Source of the DNA: Hydractinia symbiolongicarpus | Lineage: Eukaryota > Cnidaria > Hydrozoa > Anthoathecata > Hydractiniidae | Assembly (NCBI RefSeq): GCF_029227915.1 | Contig: NC_079882.1 | Span: 10,604,001 to 10,668,000, forward strand | Reading direction: 5' to 3' | Length of the DNA stretch: 64,000 nucleotides | Part shown: positions 23,601 through 29,337 of the stretch, one piece after another | How the letters are laid out: each line of letters begins with the position of its first letter | How positions within the stretch are numbered: the first letter of the stretch is position 1 | Notes under the pieces: generated by a model | Told to the model about the DNA's origin: nothing | Database searches by the model: none | What the model saw: the letters and a program-made list of their open reading frames with translations, nothing else | Position numbers and translations under genes: made by a program

Positions 23601-26129
23601 ACACAACTCGAAAGATTTTCCTAAAGTAAATATCAGTGTCTAATTGGCGTTGCCTAAACTGAAGTCAAAATACAAGCCCTTAAGTTTTAATTCTCCCAAT
23701 ATGTCTAGACTGCTGTTATTCCTGGGACTGCAGAGTATAGTTTAGCTGTTGCACGAAACGCAAAGATATACAACGTAAGTCGACCGATAGATGTATTGGA
23801 AGCTGTCAGCAAAGGCATTGTTCCGATTGGTCTGCTCGATGCATACACAGCAACTAGTTACAGTGACCACCTAAAGAAAATGACTCTTACTGTAAAAAAA
23901 ATATTTGACACAAACAGCGGGTATGGAACTGTGTTGTCGGGTGGCTTGGAAAGCCTCGAAGATGATATTCGCAGTTACGTTGACGCAAATGAAGGAAGCA
24001 TTAGTGCGTTTATTAATAGTCAGACAAAAGTTTTAAAAGTAAGCTTACGATTTAAAGTGCTTTAAAAATGTTTGAGAAGAAGAAGTCAGTCAAAAAAAAC
24101 AATCCGAAAATAAGCATTATTTTAAATAAAAACCATCAAGAAAACCTTTTTCCTTTCTATTGGTTTTCAAATGCTTTTGTAGTACTTTCGTTAATTGACA
24201 TTTTAGAAAAAACCTTTTACGTCCGATTACTTCTAAGGGGGCTCCTTGATTAAACATTTCCGCTGTTTCTGTAAATATAAATTTACGGGACAGCGGAAAA
24301 TGTATACCTTTATGTTGTCCTGTGTAACAACTATACGTATATTTTCTTTTAGCCAAATGTGACCATTATTGAGACTGAATTAATTCCAAAAGATGAATTG
24401 GTAGAGTTTTCAATTTTGTTGGTGTATGCTTTCCTTGCAATGTGTGTGTTTGGAATCTGTATATGGCTATGCTGTCTTAAAAGAAGAAAATTAAAGAAAA
24501 TTCAACCTCTAGGTATTGTTCAGAAGCATTTTTGAAATGTTTTTATCCTATTGCCTCGCGTAAAGGGGCAGCGCCTGTAACAAGGACAAGACAAATGCGT
24601 TTTTTCTGTCCACCAATCTAGACGAAATGTTTAAGATTTAAAATGTCTTACGTAATGCATTTATTAGCTTACTGAGGCTGGGAAGTCTTAAAAAATTAAG
24701 TATAAGTGAAGACTATCCTATCCTGGACTTCTAGAGTGTTATCAAAGAGTGAAATCTCTTAAAACATGGAGAATAGCGTTTCTACATACATGTGGATATT
24801 CATTGACACTTGTATGTTCGTATATCCTTTTGAAAGAAAGCAAGACGTATGATATACGCAAATAACCTCGCGAATAAAGTTTACAAAAAGCTGTCTATCA
24901 AATTGTGATTTTTGTTACGAAGTTAGACACAACATATTTTACTATTCAAATACGCAATAATACTTATTACTTATTATTATTATATTTCAAAATTGAACTT
25001 GAACGGAAAATTCCTCGATATTTTAATTTTCGATGGATCCGTCTTGGGTGAACCGACTGACAGGAAGAAGAAAGACCACAAACCCCACCCAAAATTTGCT
25101 AAATTCAGTTAATTCTGCCTACATTCACTTTTGAAAAGTTTGGTGGAAACACCTTTACTTTACCAGTTAGTTAAATAATGCTTTTGAACACGTATCGTAT
25201 CTTTTTAAAAAAGAAAAAGAAAAAATAGTTACCAAGATGAGATTCGAACACACGACGACTCCCGTGTCGGTGCCCAGAGAGGCAAAAATTTCCATTCTTG
25301 TAGGATACGAGCTTGTAATAATTATGTTGCATAAACGTTTCAAACATAATAAGCGCATTGAACAAGAAATTTCATAACATTGAAAAAATATACAGAGTGC
25401 TTTTAAAAAAATTATGTCAATAACGTTTCCTTCATTCTCAGAAACAAACTCAATGTGTTTCTACACACACACATTTGACGACGAAAGTCCTTACATTAAA
25501 TTATATTTGAAAAACTAAATGAAGTAGATCAAATTTCCTACTGTCTATTATCTTTGATTCCTGATTGTTGTTAATTGGATTATTCCGAGGGAGCAAAGGG
25601 TCACTTCAAAGGCATATTGTAAGGGGACAGGGTAAAATAGGATTGGCAGTTTTTTCTCTATTCATTAAACTATACACAGCTTAATTACAGTTGTATGGAC
25701 ATGATCGCCAACGGTCTGTTTAAAACTTACTGAGGTACGAATTAAGTGTGTTCAATATACGCAATGAAGTTTTGTTAAAACTTAACATTTCATAACTTTG
25801 TTATCTTGGAACTGGTAGTAATTTCACGAAACTATTTTGTTTTAGCAACAAAAGAGGAAGCAACAAGAGAGGAAGTGCTGAAAACTGAACTGATACCACG
25901 TATCAGTAATTTCCATCAGAGCTTTGTCGCTATTGTGAAAAAGATGGATGAGAAACATTTTGGTGAACTATCTCGTCTGCAAGTCTTACGAACAAACTTT
26001 ATGCGACTTATGACAAGGCATGGTCATACTAAAAAGGAGGTGAATGATCGATTTGAAGCAATACGAAAAAAGCACTTGAAAAAAATTAGAAAAAGAAATA
26101 GATTAAAATATTTAGAAACAAATATTTAA
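1..26129 (+). CDS. Giant FN3/TSP1/SEA ectodomain fused to a K+-filter ionotropic-glutamate-receptor-like channel (5' partial)
   Basis: Thirty-two exons join without a frame break: 1-75, 1352-1520, 2583-2750, 3180-3788, 5681-5790, 6104-6174, 7158-7315, 7619-7924, 11245-11607, 12133-12429, 12556-13272, 13364-13669, 13759-14073, 14518-14832, 14935-15264, 15380-15550, 15672-15998, 16463-16612, 16758-16931, 17017-17193, 19202-19311, 19421-19491, 19914-20056, 20179-20481, 20562-20855, 20953-21258, 22467-22942, 23028-23125, 23211-23367, 23709-24038, 24353-24512, 25846-26129. They total 8040 nt including TAA. The start lies upstream of the window, so residue numbers here are partial. Predicted product: a plasma-membrane protein with a ~2310-residue extracellular region of adhesion modules, an iGluR-type pore containing TVGYGD, and a ~107-residue basic cytoplasmic tail. 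Inference: a cation (probably K+) channel gated or tethered by extracellular contacts. Small extra phase 1-1 exons in long introns could have been missed. Confidence 0.85.
1174..1250. repeat. Long imperfect hairpin in receptor intron 1
   Basis: ACAAAGTA-CAGAAAGGGTTAA at the left pairs with TTAACCCTTTCTTT-ACTTTGT at the right, around an AT-rich TATATTA core. It is probably a small fold-back element or MITE remnant. Confidence 0.6.
1352..1520 (+). CDS. Receptor exon 2: C-terminal part of first LamG-like domain
   Basis: An AG acceptor at 1350-1351 and a GTAAAT donor at 1521 bound a 169-nt exon entering in phase 0 and leaving in phase 1. The segment FYSGYMSCFCLYDKVLKPFQ resembles the closing strand of LamG-like domains (F-x-G-x-I/M-x-x-x-x-x-Y-D-x-x-L). 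It completes the domain begun in exon 1. Confidence 0.7.
2583..2750 (+). CDS. Receptor exon 3: Cys-rich linker
   Basis: A 168-nt phase 1-1 exon between a TTTTCAG acceptor and a GTATGT donor. It encodes a short segment with five cysteines, including CKNGLSVAFGDRKCAC. The spacing is vaguely EGF-like but incomplete, so no domain is assigned. Confidence 0.55.
3180..3788 (+). CDS. Receptor exon 4: second LamG-like (concanavalin-A-like) domain
   Basis: A 609-nt phase 1-1 exon, the second largest single-exon block of the gene. GFWFYFP, WIYISIRLEEDKLGFYLN and the closing CIDEFSIFK follow the LamG/pentraxin-like strand order. Several N-glycosylation sequons support an extracellular location. Family membership (LamG, pentraxin or other concanavalin-A-like fold) is not resolved. 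Confidence 0.7.
3789..5680 (+). other. Receptor intron 4 (1.9 kb)
   Basis: AT-rich intron with no coding block I can support. A possible 24-nt phase 1-1 micro-exon after the CACAG at about 3909 was considered but left out. The flanking exons join in phase without it. Confidence 0.5.
5681..5790 (+). CDS. Receptor exon 5: SEA domain 1, first part
   Basis: A 110-nt exon entering in phase 1 and leaving in phase 0, with a GTGATA donor. It encodes a beta strand AVITLDITSSDFMSF then the start of a helix, as in SEA domains. The length equals that of exon 21, the matching exon of the second SEA domain. Confidence 0.65.
6104..6174 (+). CDS. Receptor exon 6: SEA domain 1, middle
   Basis: A 71-nt exon (phase 0 in, phase 2 out) encoding VKEFFKQFRDEKTRYISS, a helix and turn of the SEA fold. 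Its length equals exon 22 of the second SEA domain exactly. Confidence 0.65.
6294..7011. mobile_element. 718-bp nonautonomous Harbinger-like element in receptor intron 6
   Basis: The ends are inverted repeats of about 60 bp: AGGCCGGTTTCCATACAACT at 6294 and its near-complement ending GGAAACCGGCCT at 7011. They share the GCGCCCAGTCGT and GCGCCGCGACTTTT blocks. A TTA is duplicated on both sides (6291-6293 and 7012-7014). TTA target duplication with such TIRs fits PIF/Harbinger MITEs. It holds no transposase. Confidence 0.8.
7158..7315 (+). CDS. Receptor exon 7: SEA domain 1, last part
   Basis: A 158-nt exon (phase 2 in, phase 1 out). The strand FNDTVMHVPVLVKLSYL sits where SEA domains carry the G-S-V-V-V autocleavage loop, but here the loop reads F-N-D-T-V. 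Cleavage is therefore not expected in this copy. The exon continues past the last strand before the first FN3. Confidence 0.6.
7619..7924 (+). CDS. Receptor exon 8: FN3 domain 1
   Basis: A phase 1-1 single-exon FN3 of 306 nt. It starts at a TTTTAG acceptor followed by a Pro codon and ends with Asp-Gly at the donor. Core features: SIVLKIP in strand B, YMFTVVLYE in strand C, and LTAFRSYEIILWTRT in strands E-F. Confidence 0.75.
8595..8678. repeat. (TAGC)n and (TA)n microsatellite
   Basis: A CTAG/TAGC run followed by about 33 TA units at 8612-8678, in receptor intron 8. Array length is likely polymorphic. Confidence 0.95.
8830..10480. repeat. Degenerate ~100-bp tandem repeat filling receptor intron 8
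   Basis: Blocks near 9375, 9555, 9665, 9757, 9845, 9950, 10255 and 10400 share a diverged pattern: TTTTGTGRGA, then TATGCAATATATCGAAATAA, then CTGATTTTTGTTG. The spacing is about 80-110 bp with gaps. It looks like an old minisatellite. There is a 62-codon open frame at 10833-11021, but nothing suggests that it is a gene. Confidence 0.6.
11245..11607 (+). CDS. Receptor exon 9: FN3 domain 2
   Basis: A 363-nt phase 1-1 exon. SIKVKWSLYD provides the strand-B Trp, and LEAFTNYSILVATVNDVGVG gives the FN3 Tyr corner and F strand. It is slightly longer than its siblings. Confidence 0.8.
12133..12429 (+). CDS. Receptor exon 10: FN3 domain 3
   Basis: A 297-nt phase 1-1 exon. VITMQWKYPDN supplies the strand-B Trp, FNITLYP strand C, and YFKRYRAVIFPYNIVGMGPP strands E to G. 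Confidence 0.78.
12556..13272 (+). CDS. Receptor exon 11: FN3 domains 4 and 5
   Basis: A 717-nt phase 1-1 exon that holds two FN3 domains, the only double-FN3 exon seen here. Domain 4 includes LHPHTRYEVSVAACTEVNCS, domain 5 LKKYWNYTAVVYVENSIGNG. Extra cysteines suggest lineage-specific disulfides. The exon probably arose by intron loss between two single-exon domains. Confidence 0.82.
13364..13669 (+). CDS. Receptor exon 12: FN3 domain 6
   Basis: A 306-nt phase 1-1 exon. GYKVLLYNL forms strand C, and LAKYTDYEVKVKAFTVIGNG is a canonical FN3 E-F segment. The spacing to neighbouring exons is under 100 bp. Confidence 0.85.
13759..14073 (+). CDS. Receptor exon 13: FN3 domain 7
   Basis: A 315-nt phase 1-1 exon with SVNVMWEDIP in strand B and LFPYTSYNISIQGCTRVGCG in strands E-F. 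The paired CxxxxCG cysteines resemble those of domain 4. Confidence 0.82.
14518..14832 (+). CDS. Receptor exon 14: FN3 domain 8
   Basis: A 315-nt phase 1-1 exon. SLHFNWSDIRP carries the strand-B Trp, and LDNFTSYKVMVFAMNKRGHG the Tyr corner and F strand. Confidence 0.85.
14935..15264 (+). CDS. Receptor exon 15: FN3 domain 9
   Basis: A 330-nt phase 1-1 exon. GYHVYYQHADEP forms strand C and LDLHTNYSVCIAGYTSAGAG strands E-F. An inserted loop with four cysteines is unusual for FN3. It is the last FN3 before the TSP1 block. Confidence 0.85.
15380..15550 (+). CDS. Receptor exon 16: TSP1 repeat 1
   Basis: A 171-nt phase 1-1 exon. NWTEWSEWGNCDRSCANGTE holds the W-x-x-W-x-x-W ladder and CxxxC start. 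The following RLRFC, GGANC and PCNDFPCP complete the six-cysteine TSP1 pattern. The tryptophans are candidate C-mannosylation sites. Confidence 0.92.
15672..15998 (+). CDS. Receptor exon 17: Cys-rich unit between TSP1 repeats 1 and 2
   Basis: A 327-nt phase 1-1 exon encoding about 108 residues with eight cysteines: DCTQTCNNLG near the start, a central VVCSSDD, then ICSG, IKCS and RRLCYCID at the end. The ends recall WSC/apple-like Cys patterns, but I do not recognise the family. It interrupts the TSP1 run as a separate module. Confidence 0.7.
16463..16612 (+). CDS. Receptor exon 18: TSP1 repeat 2
   Basis: A 150-nt phase 1-1 exon: YTEWGIWSPCSKTCGSGLSR followed by RLRIC, GCN, DCNTQLCPS. This is a full TSP1 repeat with the CSxTCGxG heart. 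Confidence 0.92.
16758..16931 (+). CDS. Receptor exon 19: TSP1 repeat 3
   Basis: A 174-nt phase 1-1 exon: AWGGWSEYSGCTKSCGIGK, then RTRQCNSP, HGGAPC and CNPDPCP. All six cysteines and the Trp ladder are present. Confidence 0.92.
17017..17193 (+). CDS. Receptor exon 20: TSP1 repeat 4
   Basis: A 177-nt phase 1-1 exon: SWSDWSSLELCSQPCGVGG, then RRYCNNP, YGGALC and CNEDVVC. Only one of the usual basic ladder residues is missing. A 2-kb intron follows. Confidence 0.92.
17194..19201 (+). other. Receptor intron 20 (2.0 kb)
   Basis: No supported coding block. It includes a short inverted repeat (ACCAACCCCCTCC near 18678 with GGAGGTTGG near 18740), probably a mobile-element scrap. Confidence 0.5.
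19202..19311 (+). CDS. Receptor exon 21: SEA domain 2, first part
   Basis: A 110-nt exon (phase 1 in, phase 0 out). NYLVRLTNETWHYTMHYATS is the first SEA strand plus helix start. Length and phases match exon 5, indicating that the whole three-exon SEA cassette was duplicated. Confidence 0.75.
19421..19491 (+). CDS. Receptor exon 22: SEA domain 2, middle
   Basis: A 71-nt exon (phase 0 in, phase 2 out), encoding VLKFMEKSRIGASVIDRVEV. It is identical in length and phase to exon 6. Confidence 0.75.
19914..20056 (+). CDS. Receptor exon 23: SEA domain 2, cleavage-type loop and last strands
   Basis: A 143-nt exon (phase 2 in, phase 1 out). It encodes SRGSVIANFTVFYF, where Gly-Ser-Val (codons at 19918-19926) matches the G-S-V-V-V autoproteolysis loop of SEA domains such as MUC1. 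Residues are about 1830-1843 of the partial protein. The cut would separate the TSP1-bearing half from the FN3-channel half. Confidence 0.78.
20179..20481 (+). CDS. Receptor exon 24: FN3 domain 10
   Basis: A 303-nt phase 1-1 exon. TITISWKDDE holds the strand-B Trp, YYIFYRDL strand C and LNANTLYGIRLVVAL strands E-F. It is the first FN3 after the second SEA domain. Confidence 0.85.
20562..20855 (+). CDS. Receptor exon 25: FN3 domain 11
   Basis: A 294-nt phase 1-1 exon with the most canonical FN3 sequence of the gene: SIYLDWGEIP, GYKIVYKRLD and LKPATLYLFTIHGYTVAGDG. Confidence 0.9.
20953..21258 (+). CDS. Receptor exon 26: FN3 domain 12
   Basis: A 306-nt phase 1-1 exon: IKISWNPIPAEEENGYVVGY, IKYTLIR and LSPYSMYKFEIFAFAKEGDG. 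It is the last adhesion module before the channel. Confidence 0.9.
22288..22412. mobile_element. Small GC-rich palindromic MITE in receptor intron 26
   Basis: CCGAATAAGCGCCCC at the left is an inverted, near-identical copy of GGGGCGCTTAATCCG at the right. Further GGGGGCTTATT and GGGGCTTATTT blocks lie between them. Base composition is far more GC-rich than the surroundings. No clear target duplication was identified. Confidence 0.5.
22467..22942 (+). CDS. Receptor exon 27: S1-like lobe and M1 membrane helix
   Basis: A 476-nt exon (phase 1 in, phase 0 out). After a CKC segment, GFFPRLLKRILRG resembles the G-x-x-x-D-L-L-x-x-I helix of solute-binding S1 lobes. The stretch ending YPYISIVRTQG aligns with the P-Y/F-x-x strand at the S1 end. 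VASWTTVAIMVLMSIICGWL is a hydrophobic helix that I call M1. At about 130 residues before M1 the lobe is shorter than typical iGluR S1, and I cannot place the conserved ligand-binding Arg. Confidence 0.8.
23028..23125 (+). CDS. Receptor exon 28: pore helix and start of selectivity filter
   Basis: A 98-nt exon (phase 0 in, phase 2 out). FKGSFQGIWAAFVTMSTV followed by a split Gly codon is the GluR0-type pore helix (…G-I/L-W-x-A-x-V-T-M-x-T-V-G). The Trp-Ala and Thr-Met-Ser-Thr residues match K+ channel pore helices. Confidence 0.9.
23211..23367 (+). CDS. Receptor exon 29: K+ filter GYGD and M2 helix
   Basis: A 157-nt exon (phase 2 in, phase 0 out). It completes T-V-G-Y-G-D-Y-T-P (about residues 2368-2376 of the partial protein) and continues SKLITICWTLIGLITTSIFI, the M2 helix, then ASISTHL. 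The A-S-I/L-S/T end of the inner helix is also seen in GluR0-family channels. Confidence 0.92.
23709..24038 (+). CDS. Receptor exon 30: S2-like ligand-binding lobe
   Basis: A 330-nt phase 0-0 exon. TAVIPGTAEYSLAVARNAKI matches the S2 start (V-x-x-G-T). IDVLEAVSKGIVPIGLLDAY matches the A-L-x-x-G-x-x-D/I-A-x-x-x-D segment of solute-binding lobes. GYGTVLSGGLESLEDDIRSY matches the Y-G-I/T-A/V-x-x-x-G-S-x-L region near the S2 end. Confidence 0.82.
24353..24512 (+). CDS. Receptor exon 31: M3 helix
   Basis: A 160-nt exon (phase 0 in, phase 1 out). FSILLVYAFLAMCVFGICIW is a strong membrane helix followed by the basic stop-transfer sequence KRRKLKK. GluR0 lacks this third helix while eukaryotic iGluRs have it, so the topology is eukaryotic and the tail is cytoplasmic. 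Confidence 0.85.
25846..26129 (+). CDS. Receptor exon 32: cytoplasmic C-terminal tail and stop
   Basis: A 284-nt last exon ending in TAA at 26127-26129. The tail is charged, helix-rich and very basic near its end (KKHLKKIRKRNRLKY). It may form a coiled coil or bind lipid, calmodulin or a scaffold, but no named motif is evident. Confidence 0.8.
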
Positions 26130-27965
26130 AATATTTAATAGATTTTGCACGTGTCAGCACTTGTAACGTCGCACGAAAGGACGTTTATTTCCGTGACGTT
26201 TTGTTCCTTTTCTTCACTGCTATTAAAATTGTATGACAATCAGTTTGAAAAACTGAGAGATGATATGTCTATCACTTTATTAAAATATATAAATATTAAA
26301 AAATAAGTTTTTAATACGACAATGATATTTGGTTGAAAGTTTTTGTCAAGAAAATTCAGAACTAAGTTTGCAATTGAAATGTTTTTTTATTATTCAGTTG
26401 TATGATTATTTTATAAATTTCACATTTTAAATGTTTTTCAAGAAGACTACACCATGTCGGTTGTTAAATATGACAAGTAATTAATATTACTTACAAACCC
26501 GACCCACCAATTTTAAATAATTTTTCAGCAAAAAAAAATTTATGAATAACTTTGCAGAACTTATTTTTTGCAATTTCCTCTAAAAAATCAATTGGGGAAC
26601 TGATTTGCTTGATTGGGGTCCAAATTAGCAAAAAAGCCACAGAAGTTTTTAATTAGTACGTGTCTTTTTATCTAAGACATAAATATAATATTAAATTAGG
26701 TGTTGATTGCTTATAATGTAATGTGCAGCTATAAATTTCACTACTGCATTTGTTCCAATGCTTTGGTTAGCTATGCCATTATTTCTTACAGAATTTGCTC
26801 ACACTTAAAATTGTAACGACATGTTACAGGCTGTGTTTATATAAGCTGACAATTGATGAGCTCACATGAGAACTTATTCCACAAAAAAACTGGGTGACAA
26901 TTTCAGCCTGTTTTATATTAAGTTACGGAAAGGTTATTTTTTTAGAGAGACTTTCCCGCCGAAATAAATCGTTAAAGGCGCTTTACTGGATTCGCAACAA
27001 ACTCTGTTAGTAACGTTTTGAAACTTTATTGAGAGCTTATTTCGCAGATATAAAATGTCGGGTGAATGTTTTTTGCTAGGACAGGGTTACCATCAACCTC
27101 CTCCCCAGGATTTTTTAGGCTTTTTATATTCGGACGTCCGAATAAAAAATCCTAACAATATAGGGACTAGGTTGGGGTACGATAGGCTGTACAATGTTTT
27201 AATTTAACTGCGTTTGTGCAACATTAGTAAATCTACACTAAGCGCTGCACGTAAGTGTGTGGCACAAAATACCTGTAATTTACTGTTTAACCTTGCGTTT
27301 AACCCCTCGTCACCCGGCTAGTCTAGTTGTGTAGCGGTAAGTCCATTGATCTTGCGCAAAAAGGGGTAAAGGCAGGTATGCAACTTAGTAAAAAGCTGCA
27401 TTTTTTAAATGCGTCATTTTAAACATCAGTATCAATCTAGTCCCAAAAGTCATCTTGTATTTTTTGACGCCGAGACGCAGAAGTTTCAATGTCAACATGG
27501 GGACGAGGATGTATGAGTACGTTTTGTAGCCAGTTCTTTTGATAAACACAATACAAGTTCAAAACTTTACAAAATGTTTGTAGGACGATGCGTGTGGTAG
27601 TCTGTTGCCATGATAACTCATCGGTTAAATGTTGGATCAGGAGACAAATCGACCAAAAACATTTCTTTGCTCTAGCAGTTTCAATTGTACCCTGCGCTCC
27701 ACCGAAACTACTCCCTATATTAACAATTCCCGTTGTCTCTGAGCGAGAGAAAAATTAGGTACAGTTTTTTTATATATGCACGACGTTTGGGGAAGAAATG
27801 TAATGGTCAGAGTCATGCTAGCTACGGCTACTTTGCAAGTTGCGATTTTGGGGTTTAGATTGGAGAAAGTTACTAAATTTTATCTTCTAAATACTTGGAG
27901 ATAAATTAACTTTATTAATGTGTTAAAATGAATATTTTGTAACGTTGTTGAGGCAAGTATAAACT
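26130..27965. other. Receptor 3' flank and intergenic DNA
   Basis: It contains the 3' UTR start (ATTAAA near 26223) and AT-rich sequence with no open frame of interest. An 18-bp perfect palindrome, TATTCGGACGTCCGAATA, lies at 27127-27144. I see no gene. Confidence 0.5.
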
Positions 27966-28400
27966 TTTAGACGAACTACGAAACGGCTGTTGGTTTTCAA
28001 CTTTAGTGACTTACACGAAAGTCGAGCTAATGGCGCTGGAAACGTTTATGATCACTGAGGACAAAAACAACAGCTTAAATATCACATTGGGCATCCAAAT
28101 ATAACTAAAAACAACAAAAAAGTTTCCCACATATGGTGGATATTATGATTTATTCGATATAAGTACTTACCTTGCTTTTACTCAAACTTTCTAATAAAAC
28201 TTCAACATTTTTGCATGAAAACATGTTTATTGTACATAAAGCCAGCCTAAGCAACAACAATGAATTAAAAAATATTTAGGGGTATTAGTTATCTTCAAAG
28301 CAGCATTTTTTAAAAATACAGTTCCTCGTGTTGTCTCTGTTCCCTCGTCAAAACAAATTTTCGATAACAAAAACAGCTCTTCGTGTTGTCTCTTCAAAAA
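27965..28400 (+). repeat. Dispersed repeat copy A
   Basis: Starts near CGAAACGGCTGTTGG and ends near GTTGTCTCTGTTCCCTCGTC. The same sequence recurs inverted at 39237-39680 and direct at 50900-51565. It includes TTGGGCATCCAAATATAACT and TTCTAATAAAACTTC. No coding potential; class unknown. Confidence 0.75.
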
Positions 28401-29337
28401 CTTTCGTTTACTGATATTTAATTAAGAAATTTCACATACCATACCTAATTTTACCACTAAAAAGTATAGTTAAGGAAAAATTTTTCTTTTTTTAGAAAAT
28501 AGAAATAAAAAAGTAGCAAACAAATCATAAAAAATGAATTATTTCTAAATAGGTTGTCTAGACGTCTATGTGGTTCTGAATGTGGTTAATTTCTTGCACC
28601 TTGACCTTTTGAGTGGTCCATTTATTACACGCTTTTCTTCATAAATTGTGGGGATTAAGCTAATTGAATCAGTTTGTAGCCCCTTTAATGGCTACGTCAC
28701 ATCGTGTGGAGCAGCATGGATCTAGCCTGTTTGGTCTATTAAACTGCCTTTATCTTAGCCAGCATTCTTGTGTTTTAAAAATACTTTAACAGATGTGCGG
28801 CGTGAAATATACCTATACTAAGCGGGTTAACCGCTCAACGCCGGATTACCCAGAAAGTTCACTTAAGTTGTTATTTTTTTGCCACAACTAAAAAACACAA
28901 TTAGGGAAACTTGAACATTTATTATATTTACAAAAAAAAAAAAAAAAACTGCACAAAACATCTTTTTTTTGTAGGTTTTGACGCGAGAACCTATTACATC
29001 GACTGCAAAGGCTTTTCGCATTAAAGCATAAAACAATACGCTAACAAAAAAGTCACGTAAACTTACACAATTATATACAAAATTTCTTTTAATAGGATTA
29101 ACACAACAACAAAAAAATATACTACTGTGAGGACGTGAACAATTCTCCAGTAAAGGGTAGCTTTTATGAAAGCAAGTCAATGCAAATTGTTGAATACAGA
29201 TCTAGTTTATTCCACGGCGCCATCAAAACTGTGGGGATACGAATAATACCATATGCAGAGCAGAACAAAATAGCAGCTACAGTTGGCACAGCAAGCGATA
29301 CATTCTTTTATATTATACTTGTTCATTACAACTAAGC
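28401..29337. other. Intergenic and RAD6 3' region
   Basis: Downstream of the RAD6-type gene on its strand. The complement carries an AATAAA near 28920, a plausible poly(A) signal. A poly-A/T run lies at 28932-28948. No gene is recognised. Confidence 0.4.

Noticed and set aside
25210-25300. tRNA-like block on the minus strand (GTTCGAATCTCATC resembles a T-loop/B box)
   Set aside because: No acceptor or D-arm pairing and no proper A box upstream; at most a degenerate SINE scrap.
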